In this document: positions 35,441 through 45,147 of the stretch, piece by piece
Numbering within the stretch: the first letter of the stretch is position 1
How the letters are laid out: each line of letters begins with the position of its first letter
Assembly (NCBI RefSeq): GCF_011064545.1
Contig: NZ_JAAMFG010000035.1
Location: 124,001 to 188,000, forward strand
Direction of reading: 5' to 3'
From: Wenzhouxiangella sp. XN24
Lineage (GTDB): Bacteria > Pseudomonadota > Gammaproteobacteria > Steroidobacterales > XN24
Length of the DNA stretch: 64,000 bases
The notes under the pieces: model-generated
Seen by the model: the letters and a program-made list of their open reading frames with translations, nothing else
Databases searched by the model: none
Told to the model about the DNA's origin: nothing
Translations under genes and position numbers: made by a program

Positions 35441-36511
35441 GTGCATCTAAGGAACCCATACGGCAAGCTTGGTTTTCTAATAGGCCTCGCAATCTCCGCT
35501 TGGCTTACATATAAGAAATTTGAAGCGGCTCGATTAGTCGGCTTGGAGATCAGCCTAACCCTTAGCGATGGTTTCGACTATGGGGCACATGCAGATCAAC
35601 TGATTCTTTATAACGATGAGTTAAAGTATTTGACATGGTTTGTTTTTCGTTCGGATCATATTTTTAACTTTTCCCTACCCGAGGGCCTTTTTAATATAAA
35701 CCTGTATGGTTACTTCTTGTCTGGTTTATATATCTCGTTAGGCGATTGGCGACCGCTTTTCGCCTTAGGCATCTTGTATTATTTTTATTTTTTAGTGTCC
35801 GTCAGGCGTTTGGCAGAGCGACTCTTCCCAGCGCGATATCGCGATTTTCTGCTATTTTTTATCGCGATTTCTCCCACTGTGATTGAGTTATCCTCAGGTT
35901 TTATGAGAGATCTTTTACTGCACGCATTCATTGCTCGTGCAATTCTAGCATTAATTGACAGAAGGCTTGTTGCTTTTTTGTGTTTCGCGGTGTTAATTGC
36001 GTCTATGCGGAGCTTCTATCTAATTCTGCTTATGCCCGTTTTCTATTATGCATATTCAAAGAGTCTTAGCAGGGCGGTCGTATTAGCCTGTGTTTGTCTC
36101 GCGTTATCGGTTGTTTTAATTATCAATATCGATTTCGGTAGGCGTGATTTCCTTGAGGTAGGATATCGGATTGTTGAGCTCTTTTTCGGGGTTTCACAAG
36201 TGCTCCTTGATCCGGGAGGACACCCGCCATTCTCGCCGGGGGCGTTCGAGTTTTATTCGGCGGTGCAGTATTTTGTGGTTTGTCAAGTGTTTTTTATGCT
36301 TGTTTTGTGGCGAAAGTTTCGAGTCAATAGAGAGTTCTCCCTGATTCTCATCACTGGCCTGACCTTGGCGTTATTCTACGGATATTCTCTCGGGTTTTTC
36401 GTGCCGCGAACGAAACTAATATTTTACTTGGCTATGTTGTTTGGGCTTACTAAACTCGTGCTCGGGGAAAGAAGCCGGCGTTGGAAGAGATGGAGAATAG
36501 ATGAGCATTAG
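35441..36511 (+). CDS. Polytopic membrane protein, candidate Wzy polymerase
   Basis: A 356-residue protein with about nine to ten predicted transmembrane helices (for example LGFLIGLAISAWLTY, WRPLFALGILYYFYFLV, ILALIDRRLVAFLCFAVLIASMRSFYLILLMPVFYYA, VVLACVCLALSVVLIINI). No family motif is certain. A periplasmic loop holds FDYGAHADQLILYNDELKYLTWFV and another LDPGGHPPFSPGAFEFYSAVQYF. Wzy polymerases have poor sequence conservation, and this is the only integral membrane protein in the locus left for that role, so the call rests on position. Start GTG 35441. AT-rich; overlaps the following GT gene by eleven bases. Confidence 0.6.
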   Translation: MHLRNPYGKLGFLIGLAISAWLTYKKFEAARLVGLEISLTLSDGFDYGAHADQLILYNDELKYLTWFVFRSDHIFNFSLPEGLFNINLYGYFLSGLYISLGDWRPLFALGILYYFYFLVSVRRLAERLFPARYRDFLLFFIAISPTVIELSSGFMRDLLLHAFIARAILALIDRRLVAFLCFAVLIASMRSFYLILLMPVFYYAYSKSLSRAVVLACVCLALSVVLIINIDFGRRDFLEVGYRIVELFFGVSQVLLDPGGHPPFSPGAFEFYSAVQYFVVCQVFFMLVLWRKFRVNREFSLILITGLTLALFYGYSLGFFVPRTKLIFYLAMLFGLTKLVLGERSRRWKRWRIDEH

Positions 36512-37634
36512 ACAGAAAGGCCCAATAGGGGACGCGGTTTTTGTCCGCCTTGGGAGTAGACCGATTCCCCGGGTGACAAGGATGATGGAGGTTGCAAAAA
36601 AGCTCGGGTATGGGGCGGTATTTCTTGGGGCCCGCCGGGAGATGGGGTTGCCGGATGATGAAATTTATAGAGGGCAAGAAATTAAACGAATTGGCCCTTT
36701 TTTTCCGTTATTAAATGGCAGGAATCCTGCATTATATTTGTCCTCCTTGGTTAGGTTTAATATCAGCCTAATCGGGAAGTTAAAAGAAATGAGGCCCGTG
36801 GTTTTACATTGCTCGGATATTGAGACTATGCCGGCAGGTGTGATCTACAAATGGATCTTCGGTGCTCATGTGATATTTAATATTCACGATAATCTAGCGC
36901 AAAGGTACAATGTTTGGGGTTGGTTGAGAGTGGTTCTCAACCTAATTGAGGGCTCTGCGGTGCTTTTCTCAGATGTGGCTATTGTGCCTGAGCAGTTCCG
37001 GAGGGACGCATTGCCGCGGTGGTGCAGGCGCCATGTAACTGTTGTTCGGAATACGCCGAAGGACAGAGGGATGGCCCCACCATATGAACTAACTGGCAGA
37101 ATTAGGATTTTTTTCGGGGGGTGGCTCGATGAAGGGCGTGGCCTTAGACAGCTGATGGAGTTGGTCAGAACCAACGAGGATCTCGAACTCACAGTGGCTG
37201 GGGAAGGATCATGTGAATTGGTTATGGAGCTTTCAAGCCTTGAACGCGTCCGCTATCTCGGATTCATTACTCATGAAGAAATAATGGCCGAGACAGCGCG
37301 GGCTCACGTTGTAGCAGCGCTTTATGATCCTGGGAGGTTAATAAATCGCTATGCAGCGTCTAATAAATTGGCCGAAGCGTTAGCGTGTGGGCGCCCCGTC
37401 TTAGTTAATAGCGAAATGTTGATTGCTAGAGAGTTGGAAGGATTTGGGTGCCTTTTCGAGGTAAATTATCGTAACGTTGTTTCGAATGGGGCTTTATTGT
37501 TGCGAACGATTAAGGAGAATAATGGGATCGCTTATGTGGAAAAATGTAAATCAGCGCGTAGCGCATACGAAAATTTGTATAGTTGGGCAGATGCGGAGGC
37601 GGCGATGGAACGGGCATTTCGACTGAAGCAGTAA
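36501..37634 (+). CDS. Glycosyltransferase, GT4-like
   Basis: A 377-residue GT-B fold protein. The N-terminal half has GSRPIPRVTRMMEVAKKLGYGAVFLG and VLHCSDIETMPAGVIYKWIFGAHVIFNIHDNLAQRY. The C-terminal half has IRIFFGGWLDEGRGLRQLMELVR, VRYLGFITHEEIMAETARAHVVAALYDP and YAASNKLAEALACGRPVLVN, the GT4 donor-binding end (NK..EA...G.P). It should transfer a sugar to the lipid-linked intermediate in the cytoplasm. AT-rich. It is the last gene before relic copy C, so it closes the IS-bounded block. Confidence 0.82.
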   Translation: MSIRQKGPIGDAVFVRLGSRPIPRVTRMMEVAKKLGYGAVFLGARREMGLPDDEIYRGQEIKRIGPFFPLLNGRNPALYLSSLVRFNISLIGKLKEMRPVVLHCSDIETMPAGVIYKWIFGAHVIFNIHDNLAQRYNVWGWLRVVLNLIEGSAVLFSDVAIVPEQFRRDALPRWCRRHVTVVRNTPKDRGMAPPYELTGRIRIFFGGWLDEGRGLRQLMELVRTNEDLELTVAGEGSCELVMELSSLERVRYLGFITHEEIMAETARAHVVAALYDPGRLINRYAASNKLAEALACGRPVLVNSEMLIARELEGFGCLFEVNYRNVVSNGALLLRTIKENNGIAYVEKCKSARSAYENLYSWADAEAAMERAFRLKQ

Positions 37635-37718
37635 TCATTTCCGCCTGAACCGCATCAGGATTGTCGGACAGTTTTTCTCTTTGTGAATAGCTCCTTGCCG
37701 GGGAGCGAACAGCCGTGG

Positions 37719-38765
37719 AGAAGTCGAGGTTTAGGGGAGATGTGAGGTTTGTACCGCGGCAGTCCGAACGCGGCACGGGGTAGCGGAAGTATCCCGGCGG
37801 TTTGGAAGTTAACGGGGCACGTTGCCACGTTTGTAAGGAGACTTGCGCCAAGGTGGATCTGACGGAGTTGCGAGAGCTACGAGATCCGCGCGACGAGAGC
37901 ATTCCGCGGAAGCGAGTGGTGGCTTGGCTGACGCTGGACAAGCGCATCCTGAGCGAGTTTGTGCGGAAAAAGCTCTGGAGCTGGCCATGAGCCGTGCGGT
38001 GGTCGGTTGGATCAAGGAGGGTTATCAGTTGAGCAGCTGCAAGACCTGCCGCTAGGCACAGTTCTACGGCTCGATGTACAGCCACAAAAGTCAGGCGACG
38101 GACGAACCGCCTTGCAGATCTGGGAGATCGCCTCGGTGCGACCTCGCTTCGGCTTTCAGCGAATCCATGTGATGCGATGGCGGGAGGGCTGGGGTTGAAC
38201 AAGTAGCGCGTTCTGCGCCTGTACCGCCTCCAGCGGCTGCAGCTCAGGAGGCGGCGGGCGGCACAAACACACGTGTGCCTGCATCGGTCGGTTCCGGTAT
38301 CGTAACCAGCGACTTCCGGGCAGCGCGGGAGTATGGATTTCGTGCATGATCTAGTCTCGGACGGCAGGCCGTTTCGGATACTCACGGTGGTCGAGCAGTT
38401 GAGTCACTGGTCACAAGGTCTCATTGGCCCTCAAACGGGCGCTTGGCTTTTGGCCCAGTGCTCATGTCAATAACAGGTCGGTCACGGCACGGAGTCCACG
38501 TCGAAGAGGTTGGAGGAAATGGACTGGGTTGGGTGGGAACCTGCTCAATTTCGTACGACCGGGAAAGCGGACAGAAAATGGTACAACTCCAGGCAATTCT
38601 TCCAACGGCAGGTGGCGGGAGGCGAAAATCGAGGCTTGGCGGCTGGACTAAAATTACGACCGGCCATTTAGTTAACTCGGGCACCTGAGACCGGAGGAAT
38701 TTATCCAAGGCCGTCAGGGCAAGCTGACCTTGGAGGCGGCGGAAGTCCAGTTATAGGTGGCACAA
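37719..38765 (+). mobile_element. Decayed, nearly full-length IS3-family relic, copy C
   Basis: Same element and orientation as copy A, but longer. In broken frames it shows the OrfA end (LTLDKRILSEFVRKKLW), the OrfB start, the RPRFGFQRIHVMRWREGW block, the first-Asp block SMDFVHDLVSDGRPFRILTVVEQLSHWS (about 38330-38415), and the C-terminus KIEAWRLD-stop-NYDRPFS-stop-LGHLRPEEFIQGRQGK (about 38622-38720). Several stops and a ten-base deletion relative to copy A (near 38119) show long decay. Bases 37635-37718 and 38766-38818 hold no gene. Confidence 0.8.
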
Positions 38766-38818
38766 AATCGGACAAGAAGCAGGGGAAACTGCAGGAAGGA
38801 CAAAGGTAAGGCACACTA

Positions 38819-39985
38819 ATGGCAACAGAATCTTATTTGGATCAGCCGCTTTCCTATAAGTTGCGTAAGGTCGCAAGGTACGCGAACCTTTACGGCATAG
38901 GTCGCACGATTGAGAAGGTACGGGCGCAGTATCATATGGGTGCCCAACTTGGGTTTGACGGCGTCCGCTATGAAAACAGGGAGTGCAACTCCCCCGATGA
39001 TCCTAACCGCACGATCGGCCTAATGGGCTGCGGGTCCTTCGCCTACTCGACTATCGCCTTTTATTTGAATAAATTTGATCCTGGTTGCATTCGTGCTGCC
39101 ATGGATACTGACAGCGCTCGAGCGCGTTCGCTGGTCGACCGGTACGGTGCCGCTTATGCGACGACGGATCCAGCCGTTATTGTCAACGATCCACGCATCG
39201 ATCTGGTCTTTGTTGCCTCAAATCATGCATCCCATGCTCCGTATGCCGTGATGGCTCTCGATGCGGGCAAGGATGTCCATATCGAGAAGCCTCATGTGGT
39301 GACGTCGCAGCAACTTTCCGAGTTGGTCTCGGCGATCCAGCGTAACCCGGACCGAAAGGTCTATCTTGGTTTCAATCGGCCTCGCTCAAATCATTTCGTG
39401 CGTCTCCAGCGAGTGCTCTTGGAGGAAGAAGGTCCGGCGATGATCAACTGGTTCATCGCGGGACACGAGATCGCAGAGGGGCATTGGTACTTTGACGAGG
39501 CTGAGGGCGGGAGAATTCTTGGCAATTTGTGCCATTGGAGCGATCTGACACTTCAAATCGTCGGCCTCGAAAAAGCGTTCCCATGTCGGATTGTGCCGTG
39601 TTCTCCGGTTGGTGCGAAATCCGATTTCGTCACTTCGATCGAGTTTGCGGACGGTTCGATGGCTGCGCTGACCTTTTCCGCAAAGGGTCATACCTTTGAG
39701 GGTGTGAGGGAAGTGCTTAATCTCCATAAGGGACAGGTTCTTGCTGAGATCAAGGATTTCAAGTCGCTCTCCCTTATGCGGGGTGCGACCCGATGGACGC
39801 ATAGCAGTTGGTGGCGCGATCACGGGCACAGAGCCAACATATTGAATAGCCATAAGGGATCTAGATATGGCGAGCCGAAAAGTGCTGCCGATCTGGCTTA
39901 TTTGGTCGCCACTGCCGAGCTGTTCTTGAAGATCCGTGAGGCTCATGACCAACGACGTGAGATCATTGTTGAGCGGCCATTGTGA
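38819..39985 (+). CDS. Gfo/Idh/MocA-family oxidoreductase
   Basis: A 388-residue NAD(P)-dependent sugar oxidoreductase with an atypical N-terminal extension of ~65 residues (SYKLRKVARYANLYGIGRTIEKVRAQYHMG) before the Rossmann motif IGLMGCGSFAYSTIAFYL. DLVFVASNHASHAPYAVMALDAGKDVHIEKPHV is the EKP catalytic block. NRPRSNHFVRL and the substrate-domain helix EGGRILGNLCHWSDLTLQIVGLE follow. It precedes a two-domain dehydrogenase whose second half belongs to the same family, and the two should act in one sugar-modifying path. Substrate unknown. 49 bases separate it from the next gene. Confidence 0.85.
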   Translation: MATESYLDQPLSYKLRKVARYANLYGIGRTIEKVRAQYHMGAQLGFDGVRYENRECNSPDDPNRTIGLMGCGSFAYSTIAFYLNKFDPGCIRAAMDTDSARARSLVDRYGAAYATTDPAVIVNDPRIDLVFVASNHASHAPYAVMALDAGKDVHIEKPHVVTSQQLSELVSAIQRNPDRKVYLGFNRPRSNHFVRLQRVLLEEEGPAMINWFIAGHEIAEGHWYFDEAEGGRILGNLCHWSDLTLQIVGLEKAFPCRIVPCSPVGAKSDFVTSIEFADGSMAALTFSAKGHTFEGVREVLNLHKGQVLAEIKDFKSLSLMRGATRWTHSSWWRDHGHRANILNSHKGSRYGEPKSAADLAYLVATAELFLKIREAHDQRREIIVERPL

Positions 39986-40034
39986 GCCGAGGTTCGTACT
40001 GGTTGGCGCCGTACCACAAGAAGGAAGTAGCTAA

Positions 40035-42152
40035 GTGAAACAACTCCTCCAATCCCTCAAGGATGGGCGCACGACTGTGACGGATGTGCCTGCACCTCGT
40101 TGTAGTGCGGGGCAGGTTCTGATTAGAACTTCTGTCAGCCTGGTCTCAGCGGGAACGGAGAGGATGTTGGTCGAGTTCGGCAAAGGCAACCTGATTCAGA
40201 AGGCTCGCTCGCAGCCGGACAAAGTGAAGATGGTTTTGGAGAAGATGCGTACGGATGGGGTCGCCGCAACGCTCGACGCCGTTCAGTCCAAGCTTGATCA
40301 GCCCTTGGCTCTTGGGTACTGCAACGTTGGCCAGGCAATAGAGAGTTGTTCAGATGGCTTTGACATCGGAGATCGAGTTGTATCAAACGGCAAACATGCC
40401 GAAATCGTTGCGGTTCCACAGAACTTGTGTGCGCGTATTCCTGACGCTGTTTCCGACGAGGCCGCCAGCTTTACTGTCCTTGCTGCCATCGGCTTGCAGG
40501 GTATTCGCCTGGTGCAGCCCACGCTTGGCGAGTGTGTGGTAGTGACCGGACTCGGATTGATTGGCCTGATGACCGTACAGATGCTCCGGGCGCAAGGATG
40601 CCGCGTCCTCGGAGTTGATTTCGATCCCCGCCGGCTTGAATTGGCAAAAAACCTGGGCGCGGAGGTCGTCAATCCAGGCGTGGGCGAAGACCTGCTTGCG
40701 CGTGCAGTGGCGTTTTCCCGCGGCCGTGGGGTCGACGCGGTCCTGATTACCGCGGCGACCAAGAGTAATGAGCCCGTCAGCCAGGCGGCGAGGATGTGTC
40801 GCAAGCGGGGGCGTATTGTGCTGGTCGGGGTAGTCGGTCTCGGGCTAAACCGTGATGAATTTTATGAGAAGGAGCTGACGTTCCAGGTTTCCTGTTCATA
40901 TGGGCCTGGTCGTTACGACCCGAGTTATGAAGAGGGTGGTCAAGATTACCCGATCGGATTCGTCCGCTGGACGGAGCAGCGCAACTTTGAGGCCGTACTG
41001 GATCTCATGGCCTCAGGTGCGCTGAATGTGGATCAGCTTATTTCGCATCGGTTCCTGATCGAAGAGGGCGAAATGGCCATGACCCTTTTAACTTCCGGGG
41101 AGCCTTCGCTGGGCATATTGCTCAAGTATCCTACTGCAGCGTCTTCTGAACCGGTCGCCCGACGTGTGCGCCTGCAATCAACGCCGATTGCGGGTCAAGG
41201 TGTAGTTGCCTTTTTCGGGGCCGGCAACTACGCGGGACGCGTGTTGATTCCAGCCTTCAAGGCCGCCGGAGCGAAGCTACATACCGTAGTGAGCGGTGGA
41301 GGTGTCAGCGCCGTCCATTTTGGCAGGAAGTTCGGTTTTGAGGAGGCCGCAACGGAGATTGATCCCGTACTCCAAGACTCGGATATCGACACTGTGGTCA
41401 TTGCAACGCGCCATGACGCGCATGCCAGCCAAGTGCTGGCCTCTCTACAGTCAGGAAAGCACGTCTTCTGTGAGAAACCGCTATGCCTCACGCACGATCA
41501 GCTGACGCAAATCGAGACCGAGGTTGGAGCGCGCCCGGAGCAGCAGCTCATGGTCGGATTTAACCGCCGCTTTGCACCTCACGTGGCCAAGATGAAGTCT
41601 TTGCTGGACCCGATTGGAGAACCGAAGAGTATCGTCATAACCATTAACGCCGGTGAGATTCCGCCCGATCATTGGACACAGGATCCGGCAGTCGGCGGTG
41701 GGCGAATCATCGGCGAGGCCTGTCATTTCATTGACCTGGCGCGCCATCTTGTTGGTTATCCCAGTACTTCACTGCACGCTGCGGCCATTGGGCGCCACCC
41801 AGCGATCGCCGTCCGTAGCGACAAGGTCAGCTTGACGCTCGAATTCGAGGATGGGTCCGTGGCTACAATTCATTACCTTGCTAATGGCCATAAGAGCTTT
41901 CCCAAGGAACGCGTTGAAGTGTTCACTGCCGGCCGTGTGCTCCAGTTGGATAATTTTCTGAAGCTTCGCGGTTGGGGTTGGCCGGGATTCTCAAGGATGA
42001 GGCTCTGGCAACAAGATAAGGGTCAGGCCGCCTGCGCCCGGCAGTTCTTGCGGGCGGTGACTGAGGGGGGGGGATCCGCAATACCTCTGGCGGAAGTCAT
42101 CGAAGTCTCGAGGATCACCATTGATGCGGCCGAAGCCGTACAGTCTGGGTGA
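40035..42152 (+). CDS. Bi-domain oxidoreductase: zinc-type alcohol dehydrogenase plus Gfo/Idh/MocA
   Basis: A 705-residue cytoplasmic protein. The N-terminal ~350 residues are a medium-chain dehydrogenase (SLVSAGTERMLVEFGKGNLIQKARSQPDKVKMVL, LALGYCNVGQAIE, then the NAD motif VVTGLGLIGLMTVQMLRAQG). The C-terminal ~350 form a Gfo/Idh/MocA oxidoreductase (VAFFGAGNYAGRVLIPAFKAAGA, VVIATRHDAHASQVLASLQSGKHVFCEKPLCLTHDQL, VGFNRRFAPHV). This fused pair is commonly found in polysaccharide clusters next to heparinase-like and WbuB-like genes, as here. The reaction is not established. A run of nine G (42065-42073) lies near the 3' end. The stop overlaps the next gene. Confidence 0.88.
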   Translation: MKQLLQSLKDGRTTVTDVPAPRCSAGQVLIRTSVSLVSAGTERMLVEFGKGNLIQKARSQPDKVKMVLEKMRTDGVAATLDAVQSKLDQPLALGYCNVGQAIESCSDGFDIGDRVVSNGKHAEIVAVPQNLCARIPDAVSDEAASFTVLAAIGLQGIRLVQPTLGECVVVTGLGLIGLMTVQMLRAQGCRVLGVDFDPRRLELAKNLGAEVVNPGVGEDLLARAVAFSRGRGVDAVLITAATKSNEPVSQAARMCRKRGRIVLVGVVGLGLNRDEFYEKELTFQVSCSYGPGRYDPSYEEGGQDYPIGFVRWTEQRNFEAVLDLMASGALNVDQLISHRFLIEEGEMAMTLLTSGEPSLGILLKYPTAASSEPVARRVRLQSTPIAGQGVVAFFGAGNYAGRVLIPAFKAAGAKLHTVVSGGGVSAVHFGRKFGFEEAATEIDPVLQDSDIDTVVIATRHDAHASQVLASLQSGKHVFCEKPLCLTHDQLTQIETEVGARPEQQLMVGFNRRFAPHVAKMKSLLDPIGEPKSIVITINAGEIPPDHWTQDPAVGGGRIIGEACHFIDLARHLVGYPSTSLHAAAIGRHPAIAVRSDKVSLTLEFEDGSVATIHYLANGHKSFPKERVEVFTAGRVLQLDNFLKLRGWGWPGFSRMRLWQQDKGQAACARQFLRAVTEGGGSAIPLAEVIEVSRITIDAAEAVQSG

Positions 42153-43899
42153 GACCCGGGATGTCACGGTGTGGATCTACTTGCGGGCTGATGCTGCGAG
42201 GCCATTGCGTCCGCAGCTCACTTTCCAGAATCAAGAGACCGGAATCGCTGCGCAGCATACATCTCCCGTGGTGACTCGCTACTGGCACACGCTTCGCCAT
42301 CTGCGTCCCATTCAGCTATATGGCCGAGTGTGGTTCAGGTTTTACCGGCCGCGGCTACACCTCGCTCCCCCTCCATCCGTGAGGGTCCGCACCGGAACGT
42401 GGGTTCCATGTGCCAGGCGATGCGCTTCTCTGGTTGGCCCTGGGCATTTCCAGTTTCTAGGTGTAGCGGGTGCGCTCGAGGAATTTGGCTGGGACGGACC
42501 CCAGCGCGAGAAGCTGTGGCGATATAACCAGCACTACTTCGATGACCTCAATGCTTCGAAAGCGGAGTCTCGGCGCGTGTGGCACGAATACTTGCTGGAG
42601 GACTGGGTTGCGAAAAACCCTCCGCCGCATGGTAGCGGATGGGAGCCCTACCCCACGTCGCTGCGCATCGTGAACTGGATCAAGTGGATTCTTTCCGGGA
42701 ACGATTTGCCGAAGGCATGTGAGCATAGCCTGGCGGTCCAGGCTCGCTGGCTGGTCAGGCGCTTGGAGTTTCACCTGCTCGGCAACCACCTCTTCGCGAA
42801 TGCGAAGGCGCTTGTCTTCGCTGGGCTCTACTTCGACGGCGCGGAGGCGCAACGATGGCTTAAGACCGGGCTGCGAATCCTGCGCCGGGAGGTGCAGGAG
42901 CAGGTTCTCGATGATGGAGGGCACTTCGAGCGAAGCACGATGTACCACGCGTTGGCGGTCGAAGATATCCTGGACTTGTGTAACCTGGCGAGCTGCTTTA
43001 GCGATGTTCTGGATGCCGAGCAGCAAGCGCAGGCAGAGGAGTGGCGTGGAACTGTTCCCCGGATGCTGCGCTGGTTACGTGCTATGTGCCATCCGGACGG
43101 TGAGATAGCGTTTTTTAATGATGCTGCATTAGGTATTGCTCCTACGCCGGCTGAGTTGTACGGCTACTCGGACAGACTTGGATTTCCTTCGAGTTTGGCC
43201 GTCGAAAGATCGGTCTGGCTTCCGGACAGTGGCTATGCCCGTTTGTCGTCAGGCGATGCGGTTGTCTTGCTGGATGTCGCGCCTGTCGGCCCGGACTACC
43301 TTCCTGGGCACGCTCACGCGGACACCTTGAGTTTCGAGATGTCTCTGGGGGAGCAGCGCGTACTCGTTAATTCTGGAACTTCCTGCTATGGCGCGAGTGC
43401 GGAAAGACTTCGACAGAGGGGAACGGCGGCCCACAACACCGTTCTGGTGAATGGCGAGGACTCGTCCGAAGTATGGAGCGGTTTCCGTGTCGCTCGTCGT
43501 GCATACCCGATAGATGCTGAATTCAACGACGAGAACGGCATTGAGGTTTCGAGCGCGCACGACGGATTCGAGCGTTTGCCGGGCGGTCCAGTGCATCGCC
43601 GAGCATGGAGATTGGAGTCTAAGTGCCTGATAGTCTCGGATTCGGTCGAAGGACCGCACACGAGCGCTGAGGCGCGATATCACTTGCATCCCGCTGTCGA
43701 GGTGTCTCCAGAGACTAACGAAGGTGGTGGACGCGGTGTGTTGCCTGACGGGCGGGTCATTTCCTGGCGCGTTGACAAGGGCGATAGCCGTATCGAGCCG
43801 ACGACCTGGCATCCTCGCTTTGGGGCTAGCGAGTCGAATCTCTGTATCGTGTTGAGCTTGGACAAAGGTCAGGGCCGGATATGTTTTTTCTGGGACTAA
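42124..43899 (+). CDS. Heparinase II/III family protein (polysaccharide lyase-like), second copy
   Basis: A 591-residue protein of the heparinase II/III family, only distantly like the copy at 31.9 kb. Helical part: YNQHYFDDLNA, GWEPYPTSLRIVNWIKWIL, RRLEFHLLGNHLFANAKALVFAGLYF, DDGGHFERSTMYHALAVEDILDL. Beta part: PGHAHADTLSFEMSLGEQRVLVNSGTSCYG and RGTAAHNTVLVNGEDSSEVWSGFRVARRA, with the expected His and Tyr/Arg residues. The start is uncertain. TTG 42121 or ATG 42124 follow GAGG and overlap the previous gene, but family similarity begins at YWHTLRHLRPIQLYGR, just after in-frame GTG codons 42268 and 42271. It probably tailors the uronate-containing polymer. Confidence 0.8.
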   Translation: MRPKPYSLGETRDVTVWIYLRADAARPLRPQLTFQNQETGIAAQHTSPVVTRYWHTLRHLRPIQLYGRVWFRFYRPRLHLAPPPSVRVRTGTWVPCARRCASLVGPGHFQFLGVAGALEEFGWDGPQREKLWRYNQHYFDDLNASKAESRRVWHEYLLEDWVAKNPPPHGSGWEPYPTSLRIVNWIKWILSGNDLPKACEHSLAVQARWLVRRLEFHLLGNHLFANAKALVFAGLYFDGAEAQRWLKTGLRILRREVQEQVLDDGGHFERSTMYHALAVEDILDLCNLASCFSDVLDAEQQAQAEEWRGTVPRMLRWLRAMCHPDGEIAFFNDAALGIAPTPAELYGYSDRLGFPSSLAVERSVWLPDSGYARLSSGDAVVLLDVAPVGPDYLPGHAHADTLSFEMSLGEQRVLVNSGTSCYGASAERLRQRGTAAHNTVLVNGEDSSEVWSGFRVARRAYPIDAEFNDENGIEVSSAHDGFERLPGGPVHRRAWRLESKCLIVSDSVEGPHTSAEARYHLHPAVEVSPETNEGGGRGVLPDGRVISWRVDKGDSRIEPTTWHPRFGASESNLCIVLSLDKGQGRICFFWD

Positions 43900-43917
43900 C
43901 ACGTTAAGCAGCCGGCA

Positions 43918-45147
43918 ATGCACATCCTGTTCATTAGTGACAACTTTCCACCGGAGGTCAATGCACCGGCAAGCCGCACGTTCGAGCACTGTAGAGAATG
44001 GGTTCGAGCGGGGTGCCGGGTCACGGTAGTTACGTGCGCGCCGAATTTTCCACGGGGCCGTGTGTTCGAGGGGTACAAGAATCGATTGTGGCAACGTGAG
44101 GATATCTCCGGAATTCAGGTGGTTCGGGTTTGGACATACATCACCGCAAACGAGGGCTTCACCAGGCGGATTCTTGATTACCTTAGCTTTATGTTCTCGG
44201 CCGTGATCGCATCGTGTTTTGTTCGCAGGGTTGACGTGGTGGTCGGCACATCGCCGCAGTTCTTCGCCGCCTTCGCGGCTTATGTCGCCGCGGCGATGAA
44301 GCGCGTGCCGTGGGTTTTCGAGCTCCGCGATATTTGGCCTGAATCCATTCGGGCCGTTGGAGCTATGAAGGAATCCAGGGTTCTGGACTGGTTAGAAAAG
44401 GTCGAGATGTTTCTCTATCGAAAGGCCGCCGCGATTGTCTCGGTTACGCATGCCTTCCGGGATACGCTGATTCGTAGGGGGGTCGATGCAGGAAAGATTC
44501 ATGTTGTTACCAATGGCGTGGACACCGACAGATTCTCGCCACTGCCCAAAGACGCAGCATTGGTCGAGCAGCTTGGGTTAGCTGGAAAATTTGTGGGCGG
44601 CTACATCGGGACGCATGGCATGGCGCACGCTCTCGACACGTTGCTGGATGCCGCGGAGATCATTTCAAAAGAGCCAGGGGGTGATCGGTACCGGTTTTTG
44701 CTGCTTGGTGATGGGGCAAACAAGAAGGCCCTGATGGAAAGAGCAACCAAAGAGGGCTTGTCAAACGTTGTTTTTGTAGATTCCGTGCCTAAAGATGAAG
44801 TCGTTCGCTATTGGTCCGCGCTCGATGTGGCAATCATCCACCTGAAGCGGACAGAGTTGTTCACGACAGTTATTCCATCGAAGCTGTTCGAGTGTATGGG
44901 TATGGCCATCCCTGTGCTTCACGGCGTGGCAGGCGAGTCGGCAGATATCGTCGCGCGGGAGGAGGTTGGCCTGGCTTTCGAGCCAGAAAACCCTGCGGCG
45001 CTGTGTGAGGGCATGCGTCGGCTGAGCAGGGATCAGGCGCTGTATGATCGGTTTCGGGGCAATGGACCGCAAGCTGCCAAGCGCTATGATCGATCAGTCC
45101 TTGCCCATGAGATGCTCGATATCATATCCGGAGTTGTTGTGCGCTAG
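43918..45147 (+). CDS. Glycosyltransferase family 4 protein, WbuB-like
   Basis: A 409-residue GT-B enzyme typical of O-antigen and capsule clusters. N-terminus [23 protein letters not shown], then the [16 protein letters not shown] block, [12 protein letters not shown], and the donor-binding region [28 protein letters not shown]. It transfers a sugar (often an N-acetylhexosamine in this family) to the lipid-linked intermediate. It starts 18 bases after the heparinase-like gene and its stop overlaps the convergent cysNC stop by four bases. A broken relative lies at 28.1 kb. Confidence 0.88.
   Translation: MHILFISDNFPPEVNAPASRTFEHCREWVRAGCRVTVVTCAPNFPRGRVFEGYKNRLWQREDISGIQVVRVWTYITANEGFTRRILDYLSFMFSAVIASCFVRRVDVVVGTSPQFFAAFAAYVAAAMKRVPWVFELRDIWPESIRAVGAMKESRVLDWLEKVEMFLYRKAAAIVSVTHAFRDTLIRRGVDAGKIHVVTNGVDTDRFSPLPKDAALVEQLGLAGKFVGGYIGTHGMAHALDTLLDAAEIISKEPGGDRYRFLLLGDGANKKALMERATKEGLSNVVFVDSVPKDEVVRYWSALDVAIIHLKRTELFTTVIPSKLFECMGMAIPVLHGVAGESADIVAREEVGLAFEPENPAALCEGMRRLSRDQALYDRFRGNGPQAAKRYDRSVLAHEMLDIISGVVVR

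Noticed and set aside
25033-38765. Composite transposon made of relic copies A and C
   Set aside because: Both copies are dead and lack clear ends or target duplications; direct repeats are better explained by duplication or shared debris. The recombination potential is kept as a finding.
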